Shown piece after piece: positions 1-8,326 of a stretch of DNA of 43,022 nucleotides. Made by a program: the position numbers and the translations under genes. Location: positions 1 to 43,022 of the forward strand of contig CACOIH010000012.1 in the NCBI GenBank assembly GCA_902627245.1. The letters run 5' to 3'. Within the stretch, counting starts at the first letter, position 1; every line of letters starts with the position of its first letter. The notes below the pieces were generated by a model. The model was given only the letters and a program-made list of their open reading frames with translations, searched no databases and was not told the origin of the DNA. Source of the stretch: an uncultured Alphaproteobacteria bacterium. Its GTDB lineage: Bacteria > Pseudomonadota > Alphaproteobacteria > HIMB59 > GCA-002718135.

Positions 1-1214
1 TAGAAATAATTTTTTGGGTTATAAATTAATTCATTTAAATCTATTTTAAGAAATATTAATTGAGAATTATGAGAAGATAAAATATTTGGTAAATTAGTAT
101 CCTTAGTATGAAAAACATCAAGATCTTTTGGTTCTCTAAGACCCAATGCTGACATTACTGCGCTACCTGAAAAAACAAAATTATTTGGATTTATTTTAAT
201 TTTTTTTAATTTTTCAATTGAATATTCTAAATTATATGCAAAATTATTTTTTCTTTTTGATGATAGTATTCTCGTATTAGAATGAAAAAAAATTTTTGCA
301 TAATTTATTGTTTCAATATGATTATCAGATGAATGTATGCTATGGAAATGAATTTTATAAATATTTCTTATCTCAATTTTTATTTTCTTTAAAAATTCTG
401 CAGTTCCATAGCTTGCAGATTTTGGTTTGAATAAAATTACATCTATTATACCGCTAGTATTTTTAAAACATGCATTAGCTTTCCATACTGCACCTTTAAA
501 TCTATTTTCAACATTTCCTATCCATTCTGCACCATCATAAAAAACTCTACACATATTAATTGCATTTAATATATTATTAGTTTTTAAAGACTTGATTAAA
601 ATTATATCTCCGTAATTCTTTAATATATTAAAACATTTACTATCTAAATTTTTATCTCTGAGTGGAAATAGTGTAAATATTCGTAAATCATGATCATATT
701 TTATTAAATTAAAGATCAAATAATCAATTAATTCTGGATTTGCTTTAAAATTAAAATCATTCAGAAAACGTTGTAATGTGATTGATGGACTAACAACATC
801 AAATTTCGCGACTTTAATTTTTTTATCTAAAACTATACTTGATGCTAATCGATGACTTCCATCAATAATTTTATTTTCTTTATCAATTGGTATTATGCTA
901 TTATTTATATTAAAACCATTTTTATCTATTGAATTAATAATTTTTTTGAATTCATTCTCATAATCCAAGAAGCTTCTTTTATCATTATCATTAGCTTTAA
1001 AATTATTCCATTTTTTAAGATGAAGATAATAAAATAGTCTATTAAATTTTGTTGGAGTTATTTTTAAAAAATATTCACAGTAGATAATTTTTGCAACAAC
1101 ATCTATTCTGTTTTGTGAAATATATTCTCTGGCGTTTTTTTGATCATATGTATCTATAAAATTTACGAAATATTTTTTAAAATAATTATTTAATTTTTTG
1201 GATAAATTTTCCAT
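1..1214 (-). CDS. ParB-like / nucleotidyltransferase-like protein, 3' end cut by window
   Basis: An open frame runs from an ATG at 1214 to the window edge with no stop, giving about 404 residues. Two motifs stand out. Around residues 114-123, KIIDGSHRLA is the D-G-x-H-R signature of ParB/sulfiredoxin-like domains. Around residues 347-368, GSAVMSALGLREPKDLDVF has the GS...DxD layout of a nucleotidyltransferase active site. The middle part (residues about 230-320) is Lys/Ile/Asn-rich and I do not recognise it. It is read divergently from tatA, with about 210 bases between them. A nucleotide-transfer or surface-polysaccharide role would be guesswork. The reading frame is certain; the domain calls are by eye. 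Confidence 0.75.
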   Translation of the reverse strand, partial: MENLSKKLNNYFKKYFVNFIDTYDQKNAREYISQNRIDVVAKIIYCEYFLKITPTKFNRLFYYLHLKKWNNFKANDNDKRSFLDYENEFKKIINSIDKNGFNINNSIIPIDKENKIIDGSHRLASSIVLDKKIKVAKFDVVSPSITLQRFLNDFNFKANPELIDYLIFNLIKYDHDLRIFTLFPLRDKNLDSKCFNILKNYGDIILIKSLKTNNILNAINMCRVFYDGAEWIGNVENRFKGAVWKANACFKNTSGIIDVILFKPKSASYGTAEFLKKIKIEIRNIYKIHFHSIHSSDNHIETINYAKIFFHSNTRILSSKRKNNFAYNLEYSIEKLKKIKINPNNFVFSGSAVMSALGLREPKDLDVFHTKDTNLPNILSSHNSQLIFLKIDLNELIYNPKNYF

Positions 1215-1322
1215 ATATTTTTACATACATTATTTATTTAGATATATTATTAAAGTCTTAAAAAAATAACGTCTTTTAAGATTAAAAAAAATATAAAAAA
1301 TGGCAAAGATCCTTAATTTTTT

Positions 1323-1385
1323 TACATTTTCTCCCATGTTACAAAGTAAAATGTACTTGGATCCATATTAGGATCTATTTTTTTT
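1323..1385 (+). terminator. Two hairpins plus U-run upstream of tatA
   Basis: TACATTTT (1323-1330) pairs with AAAATGTA (1348-1355). It is followed by GATCC (1360-1364), loop ATATTA, GGATC (1371-1375) and then a run of eight T (1378-1385). The second hairpin plus U-run reads as a weak plus-strand intrinsic terminator. It lies upstream of the proposed tatA promoter, and the neighbouring gene on the left is on the other strand. It may therefore end a short independent transcript or act as an insulator. A further AT-rich hairpin (1256-1263 with 1274-1281) lies just before it. Confidence 0.35.
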
Positions 1386-1390
1386 ATTTC

Positions 1391-1418
1391 TTGTTTTTTC
1401 TTATAGTTTACGTATAAG
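1391..1418 (+). promoter_or_regulatory. Putative tatA promoter
   Basis: TTGTTT (1391-1396) and TATAAG (1413-1418) are 16 bases apart. Transcription starting about 7 bases downstream would begin at or very near the tatA ATG (1425). No Shine-Dalgarno sequence is visible, so the mRNA could be leaderless. A similar TTGTTT box precedes the glycine riboswitch and the small RNA. Confidence 0.4.
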
Positions 1419-1424
1419 CGCGTT

Positions 1425-1610
1425 ATGACACCTAGTATTTGGCAACTCTTAATAGTTCTCGTTATAGTCCTACTTTTATTTGGTAGAGGCAAAATTCCTC
1501 AATTAATGGGTGATATGGCAAAAGGTATTAAATCTTTTAAAAGGGGAATGTCTGACGAAGAAAAAAAAGAAGATAAAAACTTAGAGAATAAGAACGACGA
1601 AGAAAAGTAA
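1425..1610 (+). CDS. tatA: Sec-independent translocase protein TatA
   Basis: TatA forms the pore-like oligomers of the twin-arginine system that exports folded proteins across the inner membrane. The 61-residue product is short even for TatA. It has the expected N-terminal transmembrane helix (residues about 5-20), the FGRGKIP hinge, an amphipathic helix ([14 protein letters not shown]) and a charged Lys/Glu-rich tail. It is the first gene of a tatA-tatB-tatC cluster and is separated from tatB by 5 bases. Its position first in the cluster, its length and the KSFKRGM segment separate it from TatB. Confidence 0.93.
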   Translation: MTPSIWQLLIVLVIVLLLFGRGKIPQLMGDMAKGIKSFKRGMSDEEKKEDKNLENKNDEEK

Positions 1611-1615
1611 ATTCA

Positions 1616-1939
1616 ATGTTTACTTTTGGTTGGGGCGAAATTTTTCTTGTTGTTATCATTGTAGTTGTTGTAATAGGTCCTAAAGATCTTCCTAAGTTTA
1701 TCAAGCAAATTGGTTTATTAACAAAAAATATAAAAAAAATATCATCAGATTTTAAATCATCAATTAATGAAATAGCTGAAGAAACTGAAATCAAAGAGAT
1801 TGCAAAATCTGTAAAAGAAGTAAAAAAAATCAAAGATGGTATAAATATAAAAAAAAATTTTCAAAATGAAATTAATTTAGTTAAAGATACAGTTAAAACT
1901 GCTGAAAAAGAAATTTCAGATATAGAAAAACAAGATTAA
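1616..1939 (+). CDS. tatB: Sec-independent translocase protein TatB
   Basis: TatB works with TatC as the receptor for twin-arginine signal peptides. The N-terminus GWGEIFLVVIIVVVVIGPKD is typical of TatB: a polar Glu inside the start of the transmembrane helix and the GPKDLP hinge. A long amphipathic, mostly helical charged region follows (residues about 25-107). The 107-residue length fits a short alphaproteobacterial TatB. It lies between tatA and tatC with gaps of 5 bases on each side. Confidence 0.93.
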   Translation: MFTFGWGEIFLVVIIVVVVIGPKDLPKFIKQIGLLTKNIKKISSDFKSSINEIAEETEIKEIAKSVKEVKKIKDGINIKKNFQNEINLVKDTVKTAEKEISDIEKQD

Positions 1940-1944
1940 AATAA

Positions 1945-2703
1945 ATGTCAGAAGATAAATTTGAAGAAATGTCATTAATTGAACATCTAACTGAGTTAAG
2001 AAAAAGACTTTTGTGGAGTTTTCTATATATATTAATAATTTTTATACTCTGCTTTTATTATGCAAATGAATTATTTTCATTTCTTGCTTATCCACTAGTT
2101 AGTTTATTAGATACTGAAAATGGTCAGGGTTTTATTTACACTGCTCTTCAAGAAGCTTTTTTTACTGAGTTAAAAATTGCTTTCTTCTTTGCTTTATTTT
2201 TTGCTTTTCCATTAATTTCCATTCAAATTTGGAGATTTATTGCGCCAGGTTTATATAAAAATGAAAAGAAAGCTTTTCTGCCATACTTAGTAGCAACGCC
2301 AATATTATTTTTTGCGGGTGGTTCAATGGTTTATTATATAATTTCACCAATAGCCTGGTCTTTTTTTCTTTCATATCAAAATATGGGATCATCTGGTGTT
2401 CCAATAAGACTTGAAGCCAAAATGGGAGAATATCTGTCTTTAATGATGAGATTCATATTCGCCTTTGGTCTAGCTTTTCAATTACCAGTTGTATTATCTT
2501 TAATGGCGCGAGTTGGAATGGTAACACATGAGTCTTTAAAAAAATTTAGAAAATACGCAATTGTAATTGCGTTCTTGGCAGCAGCTTTTCTAACACCACC
2601 TGACCCATTTAGTCAAATAAGTTTAGCCTTACCAATTATTATTTTATATGAAATATCTATATATATTGCTAAATTGATACAAAAAAAGAGAGATGATAAA
2701 TAA
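1945..2703 (+). CDS. tatC: Sec-independent translocase protein TatC
   Basis: TatC is the multi-spanning core of the twin-arginine receptor. The protein has 252 residues, the usual family length, and six hydrophobic segments. It starts with the conserved cytoplasmic motif SLIEHLTELRKRLLWS and contains the FxxP-type segment FALFFAFPLISIQIWRFIAPG. The late loop FLTPPDPFSQ is also characteristic. Its stop codon overlaps the serS start by one base (2703), so translation of the two is probably coupled. Confidence 0.96.
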   Translation: MSEDKFEEMSLIEHLTELRKRLLWSFLYILIIFILCFYYANELFSFLAYPLVSLLDTENGQGFIYTALQEAFFTELKIAFFFALFFAFPLISIQIWRFIAPGLYKNEKKAFLPYLVATPILFFAGGSMVYYIISPIAWSFFLSYQNMGSSGVPIRLEAKMGEYLSLMMRFIFAFGLAFQLPVVLSLMARVGMVTHESLKKFRKYAIVIAFLAAAFLTPPDPFSQISLALPIIILYEISIYIAKLIQKKRDDK

Positions 2704-3962
2704 TGCACAACATTGATTATATCAGAGATAATCCTATTGAATTTGATAATGCAATGAAATTAAGAGGTGTAGAATCAATATCATCTAAAATTTTAGAAAT
2801 TGATAAAATAAAAAGGGAAACTCAAACTGTTCTACAAACTATTTTGTCAGAGCGTAATAAACTTTCTAAAGAAATCGGTTATTTAAAAAATAAAAATAAA
2901 GATACTAAGAATCAATTAGATAAAGTTGAAGAATTAAAAAATAGAATTAATTCATTAAAAGAACTAGAAAATATAAAAGAAAATGAACTGCATTCAATTT
3001 TAACAAGATTGCCAAATATTCCAGACAATTCTGTACCCAATGGAAAAGATGAAAGTGATAATAAGTTTTATAGAGAATGGGGATCAAAACCTAAATTTAA
3101 TTTCAAACCAAAACTTCACTTTGAAATAGGTGAAAATCTTGGGCTTATTAATTTTGAAAACGCTACAAAATTGTCAGGTTCAAGATTTGTGATACTTAAA
3201 AATCAAATATCAAAATTAGAAAGATCAATTTCAAATTTTATGTTAGACAAACATACTGAAGAAAATGGTTATATAGAGTACAGCGTTCCATTTCTGGTAA
3301 AAAAAGACCCATTATTTGGTACTGGACAACTTCCAAAGTTTGGAGAAGATTTGTTTACAGCTGGTGATGATCATTGGCTAATACCCACAGCTGAAGTTCC
3401 ACTTACAAACTTAGTAAGAAATGAAATTTTGAATATTAATCAACTTCCTATTAGATCAACTTCTCATACACCATGTTTTAGATCTGAGGCTGGTGCAGCT
3501 GGAAAAGATACAAGAGGCATGTTAAGACAACATCAATTTACTAAAGTAGAGTTAGTGTCTGTTGTTGAGCCACATCAATCTGAAGATGAATTAGAGCGAA
3601 TGCTTACTTGTGCAGAAAGCATACTTAAAGATTTAAATATTCATTACAGAGTGATGACACTGTGTACTGGTGATATGGGTTTTTCAGCTAAAAAAACGCA
3701 TGATATAGAAGTTTGGTTGCCAGGTGAGAGTAAATATAGAGAAATATCAAGTTGTTCTAATTGTGGTGATTTTCAAGCAAGAAGAATGAATACTAGGTAT
3801 AAAAATGAAGATAAAAATACTTTTGTTCATACCTTAAATGGTTCAGGGTTGGCAGTTGGTAGAACATTAATTGCAATTTTAGAAAATTATCAAATGGAGG
3901 ATGGTAATGTTCAAATTCCTGATGTTTTACAAAAATACTTTAATAATAAAAAACTTTTATAG
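2703..3962 (+). CDS. serS: Serine--tRNA ligase
   Basis: A class II aminoacyl-tRNA synthetase that charges tRNA-Ser (and initiates selenocysteine charging where used). The 419 residues show the N-terminal coiled-coil arm that grips the tRNA long variable arm (residues about 30-105). The catalytic domain carries motif 2 FRSEAGAAGKDTRGMLR and motif 3 GSGLAVGRTLIAILENYQ. The start overlaps the tatC stop and the stop overlaps the pcm GTG. Coupling serS to tatC and pcm is common in Alphaproteobacteria. The surE gene that often sits between serS and pcm is absent here. Confidence 0.97.
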   Translation: MHNIDYIRDNPIEFDNAMKLRGVESISSKILEIDKIKRETQTVLQTILSERNKLSKEIGYLKNKNKDTKNQLDKVEELKNRINSLKELENIKENELHSILTRLPNIPDNSVPNGKDESDNKFYREWGSKPKFNFKPKLHFEIGENLGLINFENATKLSGSRFVILKNQISKLERSISNFMLDKHTEENGYIEYSVPFLVKKDPLFGTGQLPKFGEDLFTAGDDHWLIPTAEVPLTNLVRNEILNINQLPIRSTSHTPCFRSEAGAAGKDTRGMLRQHQFTKVELVSVVEPHQSEDELERMLTCAESILKDLNIHYRVMTLCTGDMGFSAKKTHDIEVWLPGESKYREISSCSNCGDFQARRMNTRYKNEDKNTFVHTLNGSGLAVGRTLIAILENYQMEDGNVQIPDVLQKYFNNKKLL

Positions 3963-4588
3963 TGCTAGATGTACGAAAAATAAGATTAATATTAGAATTG
4001 AGAGAATACGGTATTGTTAATGCTAATGTTTTATCAGCATTAGAAAGTATACCTAGAGAAAAATTTATTCCTGAAAATTATAGAAATCAAGCTTATGAAA
4101 ATATCGCCTTACCTATTGGCGATAATCAAACAATAAGCCAACCTTATATAGTTGCAAAAATGACTGAGTTGTTAGAAGTTAAAACTAATCATAAAGTTTT
4201 AGAAATAGGAACTGGTAGTGGTTACCAATGTGCAATATTATCTAAACTTGCTAGAAGAATTTATACAATTGAAAGAATTAAAAACCTCCATGAAAAATCA
4301 TCTAGAATATTTGAGGAGCTTCAACTTACTAATATTGTAGCTAAATATGAAGATGGAAATAAAGGATGGATGGAGCAAATTCCTTTTGATAGAATTATAT
4401 TTACTGCGGCTACAGAAAATATAACTAAGAAAATATTTTCTCATATCAAAGAAGATGGAATTATTGTTTGTCCAATAATTAGAGACAATAGACAAGTTAT
4501 TATTAAATATAAAAGGAAAAATAATAAATTAATTTCTAAAGAGTTTGATGATGTTTTATTTGTGCCAAATCTGCAAGGTACAAATTAA
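3962..4588 (+). CDS. pcm: Protein-L-isoaspartate O-methyltransferase
   Basis: SAM-dependent enzyme that methylates isoaspartyl residues so that damaged proteins can be repaired. The 208 residues include ISQPYIVAKMTELL, the SAM-binding glycine loop VLEIGTGSGYQCAILSKL and the acidic end of strand 2 (IER), all typical of Pcm. The start is a GTG whose G is the last base of the serS TAG stop, so the genes are translationally coupled. The 3' end overlaps the convergent MATE gene by 4 bases. Confidence 0.92.
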   Translation: MLDVRKIRLILELREYGIVNANVLSALESIPREKFIPENYRNQAYENIALPIGDNQTISQPYIVAKMTELLEVKTNHKVLEIGTGSGYQCAILSKLARRIYTIERIKNLHEKSSRIFEELQLTNIVAKYEDGNKGWMEQIPFDRIIFTAATENITKKIFSHIKEDGIIVCPIIRDNRQVIIKYKRKNNKLISKEFDDVLFVPNLQGTN

Positions 4589-5946
4589 TTTTTAATCAAA
4601 TTTTTTATTTTATTTAATGAATATCTATAATACAAAATACCTATTATCCAATGTATTGTTGTTAAACCTATAAACATATAAATATAATCTTCTCTAATAA
4701 AATTATTTATTAAAGTTACTACAATTATTGGCGTTAAAACAAATCGAAGAATAGCCATATACATTACTATAATGGCTTTTTTTAATCCTTGAAAAGTTGC
4801 ATTTGGTATAAAGAAAAGTGGAAAAGCTGGAAAACCAAATGCCCATATTTTTAAATACATAGAACCATAGAATATAACATCTTCATCATCCGTAAATAAT
4901 CTCATTGATAATTCGGCTGAAAAAAATAGAAAAACTGCAACGATACTTAAAATTATTACTCCTGTTCTTATTGCTTTTGTGTAAGTTTCTACTATCCTTT
5001 CTGGTTTATTTGCACCTAAATTTTGACCAACAATTGAAGTAACAGCTGTACTTAATCCCAATAAAGGTAAAAATAATAACTGCTCATATCTACCTGCAGA
5101 AGCAAATCCAGCAATAGCATCGTTGCCATAATAACTTACAAAATATAGTAATATATATGAACCTAGAGCAATCATCATAAGACCTATTGATGCTGGAATT
5201 CCTTGGATAGATATTTCAGTAATTGATCTAAATTTTGGGACAAGATATTTATTTTTAAAAGAGTTATATATTTCAGTTTTAGATATTTTATATAACAAAT
5301 ATAACAGACCTATGAACTGAGATAATATTGTAGCAATTGCGATTCCTGTTATTCCTAAAGGTTTAAAAATTTCATATCCAAAAAATGTTCCAGATATTAA
5401 AATTGGATTTAAAATTATATTTAAAAAAAAACTAAATATTAAAACATTTCTATAGCTTTTTGTATCACCTAATGCCGCTAAACATGAGTTTGAGACCATT
5501 AATAATAAAATTACTACTGAACCTAAATAAATTATATTCATATAATCACTTGATAGTTTTAAAGTATCTTGATCATTGTTAATTGATGCCAAAATTGTAG
5601 GACCAAAATAAATTCCAAAAAGTGAAATTATTATTCCAACAAATATAGCTAACCCCAAAGATTGACAAAAAATTTGACTTGCTTTGCTAATTTTTTTCTC
5701 ACCAATTGAGTTAGCTACAATACTTGTTGTTGCAATACTTAAACCTATTCCTAGAGCTATTATAATAAAATAAATTGGAAATGTTTGTCCAATAGCTGCT
5801 AAAGCAATTTCAGAAATCATTCTTCCTGCAAAAATTGCATCAACTAATGAATATAGATTTTGAAAAACTGTTCCTATTGATGAAGGAAGAGCTATTCTCC
5901 AAAAAAGATTATAAATGTCATCATCAATTAAATTTATATTTTTCAT
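4585..5946 (-). CDS. MATE family efflux transporter
   Basis: A 453-residue inner membrane protein with about 12 hydrophobic helices in two similar halves. Near the N-terminus is IALPSSIGTVFQNLYSLVDAIFAGR, the start of a MatE repeat; the second repeat begins near SIQGIPASIGLMMIALGSYI. This family exports drugs, metabolites or lipid-like compounds using sodium or proton gradients; the substrate cannot be read from sequence. It is followed upstream by rlmJ, 5 bases away on the same strand, so the pair may be co-transcribed. It converges on pcm with overlapping stops. Confidence 0.88.
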   Translation of the reverse strand: MKNINLIDDDIYNLFWRIALPSSIGTVFQNLYSLVDAIFAGRMISEIALAAIGQTFPIYFIIIALGIGLSIATTSIVANSIGEKKISKASQIFCQSLGLAIFVGIIISLFGIYFGPTILASINNDQDTLKLSSDYMNIIYLGSVVILLLMVSNSCLAALGDTKSYRNVLIFSFFLNIILNPILISGTFFGYEIFKPLGITGIAIATILSQFIGLLYLLYKISKTEIYNSFKNKYLVPKFRSITEISIQGIPASIGLMMIALGSYILLYFVSYYGNDAIAGFASAGRYEQLLFLPLLGLSTAVTSIVGQNLGANKPERIVETYTKAIRTGVIILSIVAVFLFFSAELSMRLFTDDEDVIFYGSMYLKIWAFGFPAFPLFFIPNATFQGLKKAIIVMYMAILRFVLTPIIVVTLINNFIREDYIYMFIGLTTIHWIIGILYYRYSLNKIKNLIKN

Positions 5947-5951
5947 TATTT

Positions 5952-6776
5952 TTATAAATATCTTACTTTAGGATTATATACATCATCATTTTGCTTTAAA
6001 TAAAAATGCAACTCTTTTGATAGAGCTTTTAAATCTCGAAATATTTTATTTTCTTTAAAGTTGATGATTAAAAGACCGCTACCTTTCATAACCCTTTCTT
6101 CAATATTTGATATAATAGGCATTTCTAAATTAATGATTCTACCAATTCCTTTTTTTCTTAAATTTTCAATAAATTTATCATTATCATCATAATTTAAAAT
6201 TGGGTACCATATTAGAATTTTTGATTTTTTATATTTTTCTATATTATCAAGAATATTATTAATTTTAATAAAATCATCTTTAATCTCATATGACGGATCA
6301 ATTAAAATAAAATATGATTTATCACTATCTAATTTTTTTTCTATATACTCAAATCCATCAGCATTTATATTTTTAATATTAGTAAATTGTTTTAAATTTT
6401 TCTTAAGATTACTAAACTCATTGTTATGCAACTCGCAAAAATATAATTTATCGCTATTATGTGATATATTTGAGATAATTAAAGGTGATCCAGGATAAAA
6501 ATTATTTTTTGAAACTATTTTTATTATATTTAGATATTTTTTTATTAATTTGTTCTCACCAACGTATTTTTCTATTTTTTTAATACCATGTATGTATTCT
6601 TTATTTTTCTCCATATATTGAGATATGTATTTGTATAAGCCATTACCTGAGTGAGTATCTATGTAACTAATTGATTTATTATGTTTTTTTGCCAAATTAT
6701 ATAGATATATAAGTACAGTGTGTTTCAATACATCTGCATGGTTTCCAGCATGAAATCCGTGTTTATAGCTTAGCAT
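5952..6776 (-). CDS. rlmJ: 23S rRNA (adenine-N6)-methyltransferase RlmJ
   Basis: RlmJ methylates A2030 of 23S rRNA (E. coli numbering). The N-terminus MLSYKHGFHAGNHADVLKH is almost diagnostic for the family. SYIDTHSGNGLY supplies the SAM-binding region and LIDPSYEIKDD the catalytic (D/N)PPY-type motif, here with Ser in place of the second Pro. The length of 274 residues is normal. It is divergent from cspA and upstream of the MATE gene on the same strand. Confidence 0.93.
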   Translation of the reverse strand: MLSYKHGFHAGNHADVLKHTVLIYLYNLAKKHNKSISYIDTHSGNGLYKYISQYMEKNKEYIHGIKKIEKYVGENKLIKKYLNIIKIVSKNNFYPGSPLIISNISHNSDKLYFCELHNNEFSNLKKNLKQFTNIKNINADGFEYIEKKLDSDKSYFILIDPSYEIKDDFIKINNILDNIEKYKKSKILIWYPILNYDDNDKFIENLRKKGIGRIINLEMPIISNIEERVMKGSGLLIINFKENKIFRDLKALSKELHFYLKQNDDVYNPKVRYL

Positions 6777-6910
6777 AAATTTATAAAATATAGCTTGAAA
6801 TTAATTACTTATTAGTTATTTAATGAAATTAATTAATCAATATTTATATTATATATACGATAAAATAATAATTAAACCTCATAAAAATCATTAATAAAGG
6901 AGAATAAAAT

Positions 6911-7114
6911 ATGCCAAGTGGTAAAATAAAATGGTTTAATCCAACCAAAGGTTATGGATTTATAGAAAATGATGATGGAGGAAAAGATGTTTTTCTTCAT
7001 GTATCAGCTTTAGAAGCTGCTGGAATTGACACTTTAGAAGAAGGTATGCCAGTTGAGTTTGAAATTGGTGAAAATCGCGGAAAAGAGAACGCAATAAATA
7101 TTAAGAAAAAATAA
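6911..7114 (+). CDS. cspA: Cold-shock-domain protein
   Basis: A 67-residue single cold-shock domain that binds single-stranded RNA and DNA and acts as an RNA chaperone. It carries RNP1 (KGYGFIE) and RNP2 (DVFLHVS). A strong Shine-Dalgarno sequence, AAAGGAG, lies 7 bases before the ATG. The 130 bases upstream are very AT-rich and could form a regulatory leader, but no definite thermosensor fold was recognised. It begins a run of closely packed plus-strand genes. Confidence 0.95.
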   Translation: MPSGKIKWFNPTKGYGFIENDDGGKDVFLHVSALEAAGIDTLEEGMPVEFEIGENRGKENAINIKKK

Positions 7115-7119
7115 TATTT

Positions 7120-7347
7120 TTGAATTTCAATAAATTGTTAGAATGGGTAGGTGTTTTAACCGCCATACTATATTCACTTTTTGTAGCCTTTAATATCGGA
7201 CTTGAATTTTTGGGTTTTTCATTATTATTATTATCTGCGATACTCATTGGAATATGGGCATATAGATTAAAACATAATGGCATATTATTATTACAAGTTT
7301 TCTATGCACTTGCAGGAATAATAGGTATGTATAGATGGTTTGGATGA
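7120..7347 (+). CDS. Small membrane protein, unknown function
   Basis: About 75 residues with three hydrophobic stretches (residues about 8-28, 30-47, 53-72) and a basic loop (YRLKHNG). The TTG start at 7120 is the best fit; a second TTG at 7135 is possible. No Shine-Dalgarno sequence is clear. The pattern is loosely like short alphaproteobacterial membrane proteins related to half a PnuC-type unit, but I do not recognise it with confidence. It is 5 bases after cspA and overlaps the next gene by ATGA, so it is probably part of the same operon. Confidence 0.6.
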   Translation: MNFNKLLEWVGVLTAILYSLFVAFNIGLEFLGFSLLLLSAILIGIWAYRLKHNGILLLQVFYALAGIIGMYRWFG

Positions 7348-7586
7348 TTAAATTAATTTTTTTATCTTTATTACTTATTTCGAATAATACTATTTCAAAT
7401 GAATTAAATGATGAAGAACAAATGTATTTCAACTTCGTAGACTTTAATAATGATAATAAAATTTCACTTTCTGAAATCGAACAGTCAATCAGTATAGTTT
7501 TTCAAATTGTTGACCTTAATCAAGATGGTTTTATCTCAAAATTAGAAATTAGTGAGTTAAAGAATATTATTAATTCTTTAAAATGA
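7344..7586 (+). CDS. Small secreted EF-hand protein
   Basis: About 80 residues. I prefer the ATG at 7344, which forms an ATGA overlap with the upstream stop, over the in-frame ATG at 7335. A hydrophobic signal-like N-terminus (MIKLIFLSLLLIS) is followed by two EF-hand loops, DFNNDNKISLSE and DLNQDGFISKLE. Both have acidic or amide residues at the calcium-binding positions and a final Glu. This suggests a periplasmic calcium-binding protein; its partner is unknown. It overlaps the DjlA-like gene by 4 bases. Confidence 0.75.
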   Translation: MIKLIFLSLLLISNNTISNELNDEEQMYFNFVDFNNDNKISLSEIEQSISIVFQIVDLNQDGFISKLEISELKNIINSLK

Positions 7587-8326
7587 GTATCTGGGGAAGA
7601 GTAATTGGTGGAGCAGCTGGTTTTGCATTAGGAGGTCCTATAGGCGCAATATTAGGAGTAATGGCTGGCGGCGCATTTGATAGAAGATCTAAATCTCGCT
7701 CAAGTTTTAATTTTAATCGAATAGATAATAATCAAAAACAACAAATATTTACATTAAGTTTTATAATACTCTCTGCAAAATTAGCTAAATCAGATGGTCA
7801 AGTCACTGATGATGAGATACGAGCATTTAAAGATAAGTTTAAAGTGCCAAAATCAGAAATGTCTAAAGTGGCTAAAATTTTTAATGAAGCGAAAAAAGAT
7901 ACTTATGATTATAAACAAATTGCTAATCAAGTAGGAAATTTATTCTCAAATAATAAAATATTGCTCGAAGAACTTCTAAATAATTTATTTTATATTGCAG
8001 CCTCTGATGGAAATATATCAATTAGTGAAATCGATCTACTCAGATCAGTTTCTAAATCTTTTAAATTTACAGAAAAAGATTTTCAAAGAATTTTTCAAGC
8101 TAATTTAAAAAATAGTGAATCAGATCCTTATAAAGTCTTAGGTGTAAATAGAAGTAGTACTGATTTGGAAATAAGAAAAAAATGGATAAAACTAAATAAA
8201 GAGCATCACCCTGATAATTTAATTGCAAAAGGTATGCCTAAAGAATTTATTAAACAGTCAAATAAAGAATTAGCAGCTATAAATATAGCTTATGATAAAA
8301 TAAAAGAGATTAGAGGTATTTCTTGA
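7583..8326 (+). CDS. djlA: DjlA-like co-chaperone (TerB domain + J domain)
   Basis: 247 residues in three parts. A glycine-rich membrane-active N-terminus (GAAGFALGGPIGAILGVMAGG) resembles the dimerising anchor of DjlA. A TerB-like helical domain (residues about 50-165) contains two acidic repeats, KSDGQVTDDE and ASDGNISISE. The C-terminal J domain (residues about 180-247) has the HPD tripeptide (EHHPDNL) that stimulates DnaK ATPase. It starts within the ATGA of the EF-hand gene and overlaps the next gene, so translation is probably coupled. Confidence 0.88.
   Translation: MSIWGRVIGGAAGFALGGPIGAILGVMAGGAFDRRSKSRSSFNFNRIDNNQKQQIFTLSFIILSAKLAKSDGQVTDDEIRAFKDKFKVPKSEMSKVAKIFNEAKKDTYDYKQIANQVGNLFSNNKILLEELLNNLFYIAASDGNISISEIDLLRSVSKSFKFTEKDFQRIFQANLKNSESDPYKVLGVNRSSTDLEIRKKWIKLNKEHHPDNLIAKGMPKEFIKQSNKELAAINIAYDKIKEIRGIS

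Noticed and set aside
1537-1833. 98-residue minus-strand ORF
   Set aside because: It lies antisense to tatA/tatB and its hydrophobic/charged pattern is the mirror of those genes.
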